Source of the DNA: Zeugodacus cucurbitae | Taxonomy: Eukaryota > Arthropoda > Insecta > Diptera > Tephritidae | Length of the DNA: 64,000 nt | Reading direction: 5' to 3' | NCBI RefSeq assembly: GCF_028554725.1 | Contig: NC_071668.1 | Location: 4,204,001-4,268,000, forward strand | Part shown: one piece after another, positions 23,871 through 37,646 of the stretch | Layout: each line of letters begins with the position of its first letter | Numbering within the stretch: the first letter of the stretch is position 1 | Notes under the pieces: model-generated | The model's database searches: none | The model's input: only the letters and a program-made list of their open reading frames with translations | What the model was told of the DNA's origin: nothing | Position numbers and translations under genes: made by a program

Positions 23871-25509
23871 ATTGTATTTAACGAAAATTAAAACACATTT
23901 CGCATATTTTTCTAGTTACTTAAATATCAACAAAATGCTTGCAACTTTATTATATACCCGTTAGGTAGCCAAGAGTTGTTGGTGTCAACAATAAAAATCA
24001 GAACTTTTCAACAATAACTTTGTGCTATGCTTTCGGTGTGACTTTCATTTTTATTGGCAATTTGCGCCGCATTGTTTTACTTTGCAAGTAGCTGCGATTG
24101 CAACGACAACAAACCATCAGCAGCTGCTGCAACAACGAAATAGTGAGCAAACAATGACAAAAATCAACGAAATACACAAAATGATCCATATGTGGACCAG
24201 TGTTTGTGCAACACTCACAAAATTAAGCAGAATTTAAAATTTTTGCTTACAAAAGCACAAAATTCCGTTGCAAACAATAAAATCCGTGCAGCTGCCTTGA
24301 CACAGCAATGACAAGGGTAATGCCAGCTGTTGAGGAAGCACCATAGAAATAGCTGTCCTTGCTGGCTTAACTGGCATGAGACTGTGCAAAATATCTAAGT
24401 CAATAAACTGAGTTGTAATGCGAATGTTTAGTGCAAAACTCACAACTCCATTAAACTGACAAAATACAGTTAGAAGAGTTGCGTTTTTTTTTTTTTTTTT
24501 TTGGTATGTCAAAAGTGCAAAGATGACAGGGTTGTATGGGAATCTATAGGCATGTGGCAAGGTATACTGATATCTTCATCAGATTCTGATTTGTTTTTGA
24601 ACTTGTAAAAGGAGTCTTCTTTCTTTCAAAATATTCTAAAATAAATTTTACGACTAGATGCTTTCAAGAAAAACCAGCTGAATAGAAAACATATTTTTTC
24701 AAAAATAAGTATTTTTGAATTCGAAAACTGACAGATTTGCTTTATAACAGCACTTAACGGTACCCAAAAATGAAAATATATGAATAAAAAAATTTAATTT
24801 ACAAAGCCTAAGCATCTCCAGCTCAAAATCTCATAAACCCAAGTTACGTTCTTTTCGAAAATGCAGCGCCACCTAAATGTATGCTACACATTTATGATTT
24901 GTAATTTGGCTGTTGTTTGAGTGTGCATGTGTCTGTATGTGTGAATGCGTGCATGTTGATAAGTGTTAACAAATGCCCGGCAGCGCGTAGCACAAGCACT
25001 ACTACACCAATTTCGACATTAGTTAGTAACATCAACAACAACAAGAACCAAAAAGTACAGGAAAAAAAGTTTGCCTTCAGTAGGGAAAACAAACAACGAA
25101 CACAGCACTGACAGTAAAAGTTCAACTGTTCATCGAGTGAGTTTTGCTCGTAGAATTGTAGTCTTATTTCTAATTTATATGTCAGTTGTTTGGCACCGTT
25201 GGCTTGTTAGTGTGTTGTGCTTGCATGTATATTTGCACAGACAAACTGACTGGCAACAATATAGCAAATAATGACAAAGTAAATAATATGATGAAGTAAC
25301 TGTAAAGTGCCAGAAAACCAGGAAAACAGTAAAGAGCGAAGTGTAAGGAGAGAAGAAGAAGGAAAAAGTTTTGTTGCGCACTACTTGTATGTATCAGACG
25401 TTGTCTTAAAAAGCTATAGGGAAAATGAAGAATAAGTGAGAGAGTGTTAACAAAAGAGTAGTGGTACTATTTAGCAATGAATTCGCAGCTTTCATTTACA
25501 ATGAAGAGG
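23871..25509. other. Spacer between the two duplicated blocks
   Basis: No supported gene. A 20-base T run lies at about 24485-24502. CAACAA-type triplets are scattered. The spacer itself is not duplicated elsewhere in the window as far as I can see. Confidence 0.5.
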
Positions 25510-25935
25510 AAATTTTTTCTAAGGCAATTGAGCAATAAGATATTTCAACATTTATACAATTTCGAACTACTGTAAAATAAAAAATAAAAAAACAAAGAGT
25601 TGCTAGTTTTTCAGTTTATATTAAATATAGCAGTAAACGAGAATTAAATTTTTGAATATTTAAAATTCGAATCTTAATTTCGAATTTTCGAATTTAACTT
25701 CGAATTTTAACAACGATTTTTTTTATTTTAACTTAAAATTACAAAAAACTCAAACATATTTATTTCTTAAATTTCGAACTTAACTTCGAATTTTCGAACA
25801 TCTAATGTCTTCCTTAAAATCAACTATTTTTCACACTTTAAAAGCGTTACTAGGCTAATGCCCAAATGCTGTATGTGAATTGCAATTAGTGCTGGGTAAA
25901 CAGAAAGAAAGAAAGTTTATAACAACAACAATGAA
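25510..25935 (+). repeat. TTCGAA-rich duplicated block, copy 2
   Basis: Second member of the pair with 23410-23870, in direct orientation about 2.05 kb away. Landmarks occur in the same order, ending at 'gtttataacaacaacaatg'. The sequence beyond both ends does not match copy 1. Confidence 0.8.
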
Positions 25936-27394
25936 TTTATTAGTTTGACCACTTTCGGAATGCAATGGTTGCCTTAGAACATGCTAACACAGAGAAATGG
26001 AACCAAATGAGAATTGTGCGAAATAAATGGCAACCATACAAATACAACAAACACGATACTTATACATACGTGCACCGTTGTAGTGGGCGCACAACCACGG
26101 GCGTTCAAGCTGTCGCTGATAATGATGATGACGATGACGGCAACAACAACTATAACGAATTACAACACAACAAGGAAGACGACGCAGAAGATAGTATTGT
26201 CATTGCCGATATTGTTGCGGCAGCCGCTGGTGCTGTTGTTGGTATGCGGCGATAGTTGTGGTTATCACATGGCTGACGATGTTAGTGATGTTATTGCTGC
26301 CGGCTGATAAAGCACCGGCAACTCGTAATATAATACAGACTGCGATAGCACTGTGAGTTGTTACTGCCTACATTGTTGTTGCTGCAGTGAGTGAGTGGTT
26401 GAGATGTTGTTGGATGGAGGAGAGCTGCAGGCGCAATGGGAGCGTCTTTATTTATCTAAGCTGTTGGGTGCTTTTCGGCTTGTTGCAATCACATTGTCGT
26501 AAGACAACCAGAATGTACAACCGCCCAACATGCACTCGTAAATGCCAATCTATCGGCCAGCTGGACAGCAGTGGAATGTGGTATTACTGCGCAAACATTT
26601 GTAAGCCAAGATGAGCCCCCGCACTACACACACACGGACACAGTGGTGTGCTATGCAGCGCACAAAAATAATAAAGTTTCGCTACTCAAATATTTACTTA
26701 ATTGAAGTTGATGTACTAAAGTGGCCAACAGCACAAATACATGGCATGGCATACATACACACGTATATACAGTTACACAAACACACACATACAAATATGA
26801 ATGACACACACTAAGCATTACAGAAGACATAAGCGTTGTCTAGAGACTCGTGTAAGCTGACACTTAGACAAAAATCCTTCCCCAGTCGTTTTCCATTGCT
26901 TTAACATGTCCACAACACATACGGATATACACTCACACACACAAATATATGCACTTTAGTTGTTGTTTTTGTAGTTCGTTATGCTTTTTTTCGCTTTTTT
27001 CCTGCTACTGATTGCTGGCTACTTCGCGCTTGCTAACTGCACTCTCTCTCCCTGTAGCTCCCTATAGTGTTCGGTGTGTTAAATAAATGAACGCTACAAC
27101 AACAACAACAACGGTATTGAATTAAAAAACAGTAAGAGCACAAACGTTGCTGTATTTAAAGTGAGTGCAGACAAACAGTGAAATATAACTAACCGTCCAA
27201 ATAAAGTGAGGTCAAGTGAGAATTCTAAATAGTGGACAGCGTCCAGAGTGCAGAGCGCTACTTTGTGTAGAGAGAGAGTGGCATGTAATATTACATTTGG
27301 AATTTGAGAAATGCTTTTTCAAATTTAATTTTAATTTTTATAAGAAATTATTATGATTAAGATTATATTGTTTGAAAATTCTATAAAACGAGGG
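25936..27394. other. Non-coding stretch
   Basis: A 96-codon frame at 25965-26255 contains an Asp/Asn run from a GAT/GAC repeat and an alanine run. It lies in triplet-repeat DNA and an alternative frame is open across it, so I do not call it. CA repeats cluster at 26750-26815. Confidence 0.5.
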
Positions 27395-27930
27395 TATAGA
27401 GAGAAAAAATAATTTTTTGACTTAAACATTTTTAATAAAAGTGACAATAAATATAAAATTTTCGGAATTTTAACTTAACAAATTTAATTTTGAAATTTAA
27501 AATTTAATTTCGAATTTTCGAAATTAACTTCGAATTTTCAAAATTTTTATTTTGACTTGTTAAATTTCACTTTATTACTATCAAAACTCAAAACTATTTA
27601 AATTTCAAAATTTCGTATATAATTTCGAATTTTCGAATACGAAATAACCTGCCTAATATGAGATGACTGAGAGACTAGACTATTAGATGATTTCCATAAA
27701 GAGGGTTTAAGAGAGAAGAAATTGTTTTTTCGATTTTTCGAATTAAATTTCGAATTTTCGAACCTTAATATCAACTTGTTGAATTTTATTTTCAAAACCC
27801 AGAAACTATTTTAATTTCAAAATTTCGAATGTAATTTCGTATTTTCGAATACGAAATAAATAAATGACAGAGGGACTAGACTAATCAAGAATTTCTAAAT
27901 AGATAGTTTAATAGAGAAGAAATAATTATT
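27395..27930 (+). repeat. TTCGAA-rich ~210-bp tandem duplication
   Basis: Two direct units are recognisable. 'atttcaaaatttcg', 'ttttcgaatacgaaataa', 'gagactagacta', 'atttccata' and 'agagaagaaat' occur in order at about 27602-27722 and again at 27815-27925. 'Aatttcgaattttcgaa' motifs repeat throughout, as in the blocks at 23410 and 25510, so this is a third member of the same repeat style. Confidence 0.75.
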
Positions 27931-30081
27931 TCTTTCATTATAATGTATCGATTTTTATTTTATTTGAAATACTGGATAACTATGGCTTTAGATTACGTAA
28001 TAATCCGAAAGATAGAAAGCAGGCCATAAGGATTATGCAGGCAGCACTTCTTTCTTATTCCACAGTATATATTCTTGGGCACTTTTTAGCTGTAAAAAGC
28101 CTCTAAATATTTCCATATGTGATCCCAACACTCTGAAACATGTTGCGTGATCTTAAGCAACATATATGATGTATCCAGCGCCAATTACAACTTTGAGCCT
28201 GGAAAAATTAGATTTCTAATATTTTCATCAAAAAGTGGTAGCTACCACGCCTCTTCTAAAAACAATATTATGTCACCTGTACTCTTTAATATTATTTTCA
28301 GCAACAATTTTGATCCGATAAAGTACAATCGATCATCAATATATACCCTTCACAATCTCAATCTAATTCAAGTACTACAAAGCACTGTTCGAATGCGTTG
28401 GTGGAGCAGGCTGCATTTAAATATATGTATATTTCAAGATGTTTACTAAATCCAAAAGGGAAGCAAAGAAGTGAAAACAGCTGCTGCACAATGCTTATAC
28501 CCAACTCAATGAAGCAATAGCAGCCACTCCTTATTGTTATGCGCTTCTACTTGCCAAAAGCTGCACATATGAAAATACATATATAAAGATTTTGTGGACA
28601 CAAACTCGAAACGAAGATACGAAGATTTTATTTACATATATAATAATATATATGTATGTGTGTATATATTAATATGTGTGCAAATATGCATGGGCAAGTT
28701 TAATGCACAAAGAGAGTTGGAATGTTTGCAAAAACATTTGCCTCGAATTGTTGCACGGGGACAAAGTTGACATAATCCTCCAGTTGAAAGTTTCAAATAG
28801 CAAAAAAATGCTTTTAAAAATAAAATTCACCTCCAGTACGAGCAGCAGCTGGCTCGTATGCGAAGATAATTTTGTTTATCAGCTGGGGGTTTGTATGTAT
28901 ATTTTTCTTAAATATGTGTGTGGAGGTGGCATAAATGGTAGTTATATACAATTTTTCAGCAAATTTTTGGTCTAACGGAACTAACGTTTAAATATTGGCA
29001 TATTTCAGCTTATAAATATATATATATTTCCTGTGTAAGTTCACAAGCAGTTGGGTCAATATCAAATTTCCGTGCTAATCCATCTTGTTGAAGTCAGTAA
29101 ATTTGATCGCACACAAGTGTAAATGCTTTTAAGACTTGTTTTATCTTCAAGAATATTTTTTTATATTTTTTTTTGTGCTCACTCCACTCTGCACAAATGT
29201 TGCCAAGCGCTCAGTACAACGCTGAAATATGTCGACTGTGTTGTTTGTTTGTGTTTGAAAACGCAATCGCTTTGAAAGCTTAGCAAGTGTCAATGTGTCA
29301 AAGGTTAACGACCACGAAAGTTTGTTAACTTTCTACATTGGCATTTGCATTCATTTCACCCTTCTTTATCTCGTTGGCAACTTTAAATCGTTGGCATTCG
29401 TTGGCACTTCTTTTTTTCAACAACTTGAATGCTATATACATACATACATTTCAGCTTCGACGTAGCAGCTAAAGTTTGCCGCTCAATGCTGTCGCAGCAA
29501 CAATCTTTTCTCACTTAACGTTTGCCACTTGCGAGTGATGTATGTATGTTTGTGTGTGTGTATTGTTGCGAAATCGGGTCAATTGCTTTGGTCCACTACT
29601 CATATACGAATTGTATATGTGTTTGTGTGTGTGTTCATAGCTGGGATTTTATGCAACCAACAAATTTACTGCTTGTCACAATCATTTGAATGCGATTGCT
29701 AACCAACGCTGACCAAGCCAGTTAAGATTCTTCCAAAAATTGTACAAAAATGGCAGAGTGCTGTAATTGCGAAATTCGTTGCGAATACCAAAAGAATTTC
29801 CAATATTTCAGTTAAGAGAATACGAAATTTTGCAATACTGATTTTTTTAGAAGAATTTTTTTTATTTGCTGAATAGTCTGGATTAGCTTTAACCGAGAGA
29901 TGGCGCTACAAATAACAAATCTCTGTATTTGCCTTAGTGTACTAACTCTGACTAGAATAAGGTTGCAGTTTCATGACATTTCATCACATCTTTTCGAAGT
30001 TATAGGTCTCAAAATGATGTTACCTCGCGATGAATTTCTAGTTTTTTGAGAAAATCACTTAAAAAATATTGATTCAAAGTA
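27931..30081. other. Non-coding stretch
   Basis: No supported gene. Short frames at 28147-28449 and 28676-28975 have no recognisable domain. TATATG and GT microsatellites occur near 28640 and 29560-29630. Confidence 0.5.
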
Positions 30082-30666
30082 CAATAGCTGTAGTGTCTTC
30101 CAAGCTGAGGTCGCTGCGATCAAAGTAACAGTGGACGCACTGCTCCGTATGGTGACCTATTTTAGAGAGGTATGTATTCACTCCGACAGCAGAGCGGCAA
30201 TACTGGCATTGGAATCGATGACAGTACGCTCTGGGCTAGTTAAGGAGTGTCTTACATCCTTATCAATAGCTTCCAGCTATTTTGCTATCCGACTAGTGTG
30301 GATACCGTTGGTAACTGTATAGCGGACAAACTTGCAAGGAAGGGTACCCTAGCTACATTAACGTCGGAATGGGAGCGCGTTGATAGTCCATGGTCCACCT
30401 GCGCAAGAGCGCTGGACATGCAGACAACGCATGAGCTTTGTCAAACGCTGGTCAGTACTTATGTAGTGGCAAGGTCCTTTGGCACTCTGTGGAGCTTAAG
30501 CGGTCCTTTCAATTGTTTTCTCTGGGCAAGGTCTATCTCAGCACGATCATTGGTGTACTTACTGGACATTGTCCAATGGGTACCCATGCGTTGAGACTTG
30601 GGACCGCTGTCTAAGTGAGATCTTCTGTTTTTGCAGAGATCTGCCTCCAAACCTAATTTAACCTAT
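30082..30666 (+). pseudogene. LINE ORF2 fragment with RNase H domain, copy 1
   Basis: The translation begins in CSVFQAEVAAIK, whose Glu is one RNase H catalytic acid, and runs through CIHSDSRAAILALES (catalytic Asp). After VWIP a frameshift leads to GNCIADKLARKGT (last catalytic Asp). The first Asp motif is upstream of the truncation. Further on, remnants of GTHALRLGTA are followed by stops. The 3' end is 'acctaatttaaccta'. This is the 3' part of a non-LTR retrotransposon of the RNase H-bearing type. The clade is uncertain (I/LOA-like is my inference). Confidence 0.85.
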
Positions 30667-32904
30667 CCTGATCGAGCTGATTTTTGATAATGCCGATAAA
30701 AATCATCAAAGTCACCCAAAACAACCGAAAACATAACAGTCGTTGGACATTGTCTTAGTCAGTATTTTTTGGACTCATATGGAAATATTTTCACCGACTA
30801 CTTCAAACAAGAACAATGCCTTATTGAATCATTTAGACGAATAGATCAAAAACCTCTTCACTTAACGAAACAAGTTCATCTTTTACTAAGAAAACGTTCT
30901 GAGCTGGGAATTACCCTAGGGATCAGACCCTCTACAACCCTATTCCTCAGATTCGACTTTTGCTTCTTTAAAAGACTCAAAAAGTGAATCGCTGCAAACA
31001 GATTTCTCTGATATAAGGAGATCAAGATGGAAATAATCTCATATTGTGAAGACATCGAAGCTTAACTATATATCGAACTGGCTTCGAAATGTCAAAGAAC
31101 CTTTACAACAAAGCTTGAGAATGGATATAAGATCGAAGAATAAAGCATTATTAATTCTTTTTGATCTTTTAATGTTAGGATAAGAATTTTTCAGTCCATG
31201 TGATATGTTGTTCTTATACCTCTGATCCTCTGCTTTTCATAAATCCATATAAACTATAAAACTTAATAAAGTCCGAAACTGGCACCTTTAATATGTATTA
31301 AAGTGAATAAGTCATGAAGTCGTTTCTTTAATTATATTTTATCTCATAGACCACTTTTTTTGTAGTTTACTGCCACCATTTAAAAAATATGTGTTTTTAA
31401 GCAATAAGGGTCCACAAAGTGAGTACTAATATACCAGGCACGTATACATGTAGCATCCACAATTTCTGCTGGTTTTATATTTTCAACAAAACCACTAACG
31501 ATTTCGAGACCACCGACAAAGCAATTTGCCAAAGGCACTCATTCTCACACCTAACACCGAGAGTGGAAACAAATGCGCGCTAGGACCATTGAGGCTAAAA
31601 TCAGTCATTTATTTATTACAAACCTCGGACGCACATCCACACACATATACAAAAACAAATCTAGTCTCCATGAAATGAAAAATATTCACGCCATTTCGCA
31701 GCATATCAAAGCAACAACAAGCATAACAAAAACAACAAATAAGTTGCATGAATAAACAGAACGCCGCAGTTATAAATTCAAAAAACCATATATCAAATAA
31801 CGGTTGTAACCGTGCCACTTTCGTCGTCCTTTTTTTTTGCAGCGGCAACGGCAGCGGCAACACGCTTCACTCATTCAAATTCAACCATTTCTCTATTTAT
31901 TTAGTCATTTGTCACTTTTAGCGGAGCAAACCATGACCAATTTGTGAAGGCGCTGCTACAAATATATACGCTTAACTGTACATATCGACAACGACAAACT
32001 GTCAAATTTATTGTACTCGTAGTTATGCAGCTCGTTATGATGCTCGGGCTTTGCGGCATCCGCGGTAAGTGGTAAGCGACGGGCGAAGGCGACACTCTCT
32101 TTCCGATTGCAGTTGTCGAAAGAGTGAATTGGCGCGTGAGTGTGTGAGTGGGTGTGTTTCTCCACTCGTTACATTGATCGCTATCTCGACGTAGCTGTCA
32201 AAACTTCTAACAAGCACTTTGACGATGCTGCAAATAATGAAGAGAGTGAAAGGTGCGGCAAACTTCGTCTGACGCCAGACGCAGTGCGTTGAGCAGGCTG
32301 CTTTATTACTGATTTCTAACAAATTTATGAAGTAAAAGTTCTACGTCAAGGCGAAGGTTGTGCGTGAGATGGCGTGATGACTGTCTGTAATAGAGAAAGT
32401 GAGCGCCGCGGGCTAGTAAGGTCAATTGATTTATGTGTGGGCAAGCTGGCTTGATTATAAGCGATATTTTCTCGATATATATATCTAATTTTATATATCT
32501 CCGCTTGTTTACAAGAGCAATAAAGCAACTTTGCTGCTATTAACGCATTCTCTGTCGGAATAACTGTTACATGCGGTAAATAGATATTCATGTATTTGAG
32601 TGCAAGCGCAAATATTTATTTATGGTAGGTTAATTGGGAAACGATGATGGTGATATTAGCTTGCAATCTCGCAAACATTTTCAATTTATGTGAACTATCA
32701 ATCACAAATATTACAATAACAAAATGAGTGCGGCGAAATTGCTTACTGCATAATGAGTGAATATCAATAATGGGTAAAGTTCCGAGTTATGAGAGAATAA
32801 ACAGATAAAAATAGAAGAGCATAGGTGATAGAAAGTATTTAATTTTTGATTTTACTTCTATTTCTAGTTTCATTTATGTAGGAGTGAGCAGTTATTGCCA
32901 GTTT
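30667..32904. other. Non-coding stretch
   Basis: No supported gene. Short frames at 30769-30987 and 31573-31863, and three overlapping minus frames at 31901-32322, lack domains and overlap in conflicting phases. Confidence 0.5.
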
Positions 32905-33062
32905 TAAACAGCGGGAGAGAGAGAAGGAGAGAGAGGGCCATCGAAAGAGAGAGAGAGAGGGAGGGAAAGAGGCAGATAGAAGGCCATAGGGAGAAAAAGA
33001 GAGAAGAAGATAAAAGCAGATAGAGCGCCATCGGAGGAGAGAGAGAGAGACGGGTAAGGAGA
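32905..33062 (+). repeat. GA-rich tract
   Basis: About 150 bases dominated by GAGAGA, GGGAGA and GAAGAGA runs on the plus strand. Such tracts are binding sites for GAGA factor in flies, but nothing beyond composition is seen here. A minus-strand frame through it is a low-complexity Ser/Leu artefact. Confidence 0.8.
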
Positions 33063-34888
33063 CAAGGAGAGTGTAATGGAGAATTATATCTTATATCGAT
33101 AACTGGACAAATCTTGAATGGGATCACAGGCTCTTTACCGATTAACGACAATTTAAAGACAGAAATAAGTACCTCTCACTCTATTGGAAACAGAAAATCT
33201 GTTAAAGTGAATCTCTCCTAACCTTAAAGCACGTCTAACCTTTTGAGACATGCGCCTGATTTTATTTGACGGAAGAAGGGTTCTTCAACTGCTAATCAAG
33301 TTTCCGTAGTATTAATAGAATTTTAGAGACACATTCAAGACAGAAATACTGTCGTAGATTTCTAAAAAAATCTCTTTCATATCGGTTTGAAGTCGAAAGC
33401 TTGATTTGGACCTAACCACATTAGTCTTAAGTGACGTTATACCAGAGAAAAGAACAAAATAAATGGAACCTAAGAATAAAAAAAAAACCGGAAAAAGCTT
33501 TTCTAGCAAACTTACAGATTCATTAAACCGTTAAATTTATAGCTGAAATCCCATTCATGAAATTCATATAACCTAAAAATAAAGCTTCTTAGTATCTAAA
33601 GAAATTTCTAAATCTTTAACTATGAAATACTATACATACATACTCACAATTGACGCACATCAATCAGAGCGACTCAGCAGCAAGAAACAAAAGCAAAGGC
33701 AGCCACAATGTCGGCACTGTCATTCCAATGACATATTTCATCCGCTGAATAATGCTGCGTCAATGCAAATCAGCCCACACACTATGTTAATATTATAGAA
33801 ATGCTTGTTATTATTGTTGTTGTTGCAGTTGAAAGGCCTGCCGAGCTTTCATCTTTTTGTTCTAGTTGTTGTTATTGTTGTCATCCACAGTACGAGTATA
33901 ACTGAGGGCAAAGGACAAAGTTTCAGACCGTTTTTTGTCTCCATTTTGACGGACTAGAGCTGGCGGATATTTATATTTGTGTTTGCATTTGTATTTGTAA
34001 ATCGGCCACATAATGTTGTCATCACTCAATGGCCGCTAATTAATCAATTTAATACAGAATAGAGAAATAGCGTGGTGGATGCGAGGCAACAGCAGCAGCA
34101 GGCGCTGTGTCTGGGGTTGAAAGCTTTGCGTTTTTGCGGCGGCTATTAGGGCATTTAAAAGTTGACGCTTCGTTGCTTTCAATATTATCGAAAATTAATG
34201 CGCTCACACCCACACTCCAGCGCTTAGTGGGCGCATAGCACAGGCAGCGTTGTAATAGTAGTTTGCGCTCACCGAAATTCGTAGTTAATGGCGTTTTAAA
34301 TGAGCTCCTTATTAACGCACTCGTGCACACGTGAACCCCATTGCGGGGTGATTACGTAAAATTACGGATTAAAAGCATTATTAATTTGATTGTGCGCCGT
34401 CCATAGTGGTTCTGCTGTTGTTTTTGTTTTTGTTATTATTCTCTATTTTTTGTTGTTTCGCTTCGTTTATTAGCCCGCTTTTAAAGTTCAGTTGATACTT
34501 TTTGTGCGTCGTAATTCAAGTAGAAAGTCGAATTAGCCATTTGGATTGCTGCGGTATTAGCTGCTGATAACTGTAAAAATGTTCGCGGGCATTAACGTTG
34601 ACCTGTGCGGGAAATTAAAATGTATTAATTCCACATTTATTTATTAAATTATTGTAATTGCTGGCATTTTTTGTACGCGCTAATGCTCGCTGTTTAATGC
34701 AATACATGTAATTGTAATGCCTGCTAAGGCTGATAAAATTGTAATTGGTTTAAATTATTAAATGAAAATTATTTATGCATTAGTAGGGGAAAGGGTTTAA
34801 GCGGTAGTCGAATAGCCTAGTGGATTATTGGCATAATAATCAGGTCGAGAAAATAGTTACAGTTTTCATAATTTGAAAATAATAATAT
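33063..34888. other. Non-coding stretch
   Basis: No supported gene. A 93-codon minus frame at 34049-34330 has no recognisable domain. GTT repeats occur near 33810-33880. Confidence 0.5.
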
Positions 34889-35797
34889 GGTTGGCAAATA
34901 TCTCCCTTCCACTTTTTTTGCGCTTTATTCAATGCTTTATAAAAACCGTTACAGTGTTAAAGTGTTTAGTTCAAATATGCGCCGTTTCGTTCGATAATCT
35001 TTTTCCATCTAGACGGCAACTTCATAATACCCACCTCGTAGAAGTCCCCCTCCTTATTTGCGAAGAGCTCGGACCGCCACTTTTCACAAGCCTCTTTTGA
35101 GTTCAACTTTACACCATCAAGGGCATTCGCCATGGACAGGAAAAAGTGATAATCACTTGGCGCTGCGTTCGGGCTATATGGTGGATATGATGAAACGTCC
35201 CATCCGAGCTCCCGTAGCTTCCGACGAGTCATCAATGAAGTGTGTGGTCTGGCGTTGTCCTGGTGGAACACTACACCCCCCCTGTTGGCCAATTCTGGAC
35301 GCTTCTGGTCGATCACCTGCTTCAAGCGGTCCAGTTGTTCGCAGTAGATGGTAGAATTAAGCGTATGGCCATATGGGAGCAGCTCAAAGTGGATGATGCC
35401 CTTCCAATCCCACCAAACACACAGCAAAACCTTCCTGGCCGTCAATCCTGACTTGGCCACTGCTTGGGACGATTCATCGGCCTTCGACCACGATCGTTTT
35501 CGCTTGATATTGTGGTATGTGATCCATTTTTCGTAGCCAGTCATCATTCGCTTCAAAAATGGGTCGAGTTCGTTTCGTTTCAGCAGTATATCGCAGGCGT
35601 TAATTCGGTCCAGAAGGTTTTTTAGCGTCAAATCATGTGGCACCCAAACATCAAGCCTTTTTGGGTATCCAGCCTTCTGCAGATGGTTTAAAATGGTTTG
35701 GTGACGAACTCCCATCGCCTGGGCGATATCACGAGATGCCACATAGCGGTCTAACTCGATGTTATTCATGATTTGATCGGTATTTGTCGTCACAGGT
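34889..35797 (-). pseudogene. mariner transposase relic, copy E, longest
   Basis: An uninterrupted 275-codon minus-strand frame (34966-35793) ends ...WKKIIERNGAYLN. The 3' terminal repeat starts at 34889 ('ggttggcaaatatctccctt'). It keeps the second DNA-binding helix-turn-helix (YVASRDIAQAMGVRHQTILN), the central linker, HQDNARPH and PSDYHFFLS with 34 residues between the two Asp. The first catalytic Asp is replaced by Tyr (TGYEKWITY). About 70 N-terminal codons and the 5' terminal repeat are missing; the break is abrupt at about 35797. It is dead for catalysis despite the open frame. Family length is about 345 residues. Confidence 0.95.
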
Positions 35798-37646
35798 TAG
35801 GTTTGGATCTTAAGTCAAATCCAGAGGCTAATACAAGATCGAAATAAATGGAGAAGTCATAGGCTTCGACATAAAAGCTCTTGAAGCAACAGAGGGTGTC
35901 GTGATGAATGGTGATGCTTTTAAATTTCAACTCAAGAACAAGATGATCGAATACCTTTGCTTATTCTAAGTTTATATTGTCCATTAATGTTGAGTCTTTT
36001 GATCGGCACTGGAACTCCCGATTTTTATCCTGCTACGTACTGTCAACTCGACTGCATTCTTTTAAATTATTTGAGTAAAGTTTTCTATTACAACAACTAT
36101 AAGAACAATAGGTTATACATTATACTTCCCCAAGCGTTACTGGAAGGACAGTGGTTGAGTTAGGGACCTTGAAGTAGATGCTAGTTGGTTTATTGTTAAT
36201 ATTATGGCTTCGTGTATGTCTTTTAATGATCGGAAACCCATATGACTTTTATCGAGCAATTAATTATCTAGGGAGTATTTTCTAAGGGGTGATATAAGAC
36301 TGTGGGAGGATCATCTTGTTGAAGTGCCAATTACAAATATAGTCATTAGTATATGAAATTGAACAAATCTTGCTATTTCAAGCAGAGAGCTCCAAATTTA
36401 ACACTTCTGTATGCAAAAAAGGTATATTTGACCGACGGTTGGAGAATTCAAGCTCCTTGACAAAGATTTCGGATGTATCATATTGATTAACTTCACAGCC
36501 GACTTAATAATCAATATCCCAAGCATTTAGTAGGTTTTGGATCGGAAATTATTAATTTTTTGTTAACTTTAACTTAAATTTTTAGAGAGAGGAATGCAGG
36601 GTTGCCAAAAAAGTAAAACGAAATTTTTTTTAAATTATATTTTTATTTTTTAATATTATTTTGTAATCAAATACACGCTTACTGTGATATTTATAACAAA
36701 TTTTCTAAAAAAATATGTTTTTGCAGCCAACGAGTGTTGACATGAGCAATTGATTAAAGTAAAGCAAATTGAATAAAGGCTGCCGTGTAGTAATATTCAA
36801 TTGTATTTAGTTTTTATTGAAATTTGCCTCGTAAATGGTACACTTTAAGCCACAGCTTTGTGCGGAGCTTTTGTAGTTACGCTTATGACAGGAAATTTAA
36901 ATTGAAATCCTTACCGTGAATCTGACTCGTTTAATGAACATTTGCAATATTTGCATTTATGCAGGCAGCACGCCTCAACCGCAAAATACCGTTGCAAAGA
37001 AACGGCAAAAATAAGCCATCCATTTTCATACATTTCATTTGGCAGCATTTGTGTGCGCATTTGTTGGATATTTCAAATGCAGCTGTTAACACGCTGACAT
37101 GATATTATAGCCTGCCGACACACACACACTCAAGTGTCGAGTGTATGCGTGGCTTAAACGGTTTATTAGAGCAGATTATGGTTTTCATGTTCAATATTTC
37201 AAAATATTACATTTGCCTGCGTGTTTTGATTGCATTTATGAACAAAAGAGCGAAAACATCATGCGTTGCCACATAAAAAGTGGCAAAACGCTTTTTTTAC
37301 AATTCACTTTATGCACGTACACATGCAACATGCATTTACGAGCAACGCGCAAGCTTTAAACACATTTATGAATGTGTTTATTACTTTACTGTTTTATTTC
37401 TCAACAAAAGTTTCATGGCATAATTTTATTTGCCTGCCAATGACGGCGCGCACGCAAACGGATGACCACAAAAAAATGAAGTGAAGCGGTATCTGTAGCA
37501 TACTCCAAGGCGGAATGGCAGTAGACCGCAACTAGTTCAATTCGGATCAATTTATGGTATCCTGTGTATAAAGTGGATATCGTCTAACTATGCGGTGAAG
37601 AATTCTACGATTTAACCACAAGGTCTTGATGATTAACTCTTTATAT
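35798..37646. other. Non-coding stretch
   Basis: No supported gene. A 'cagggttgccaaaaaag' box at 36597 resembles the termini of the element at 49398, but I find no partner inverted repeat. Short frames lack domains. Confidence 0.5.
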
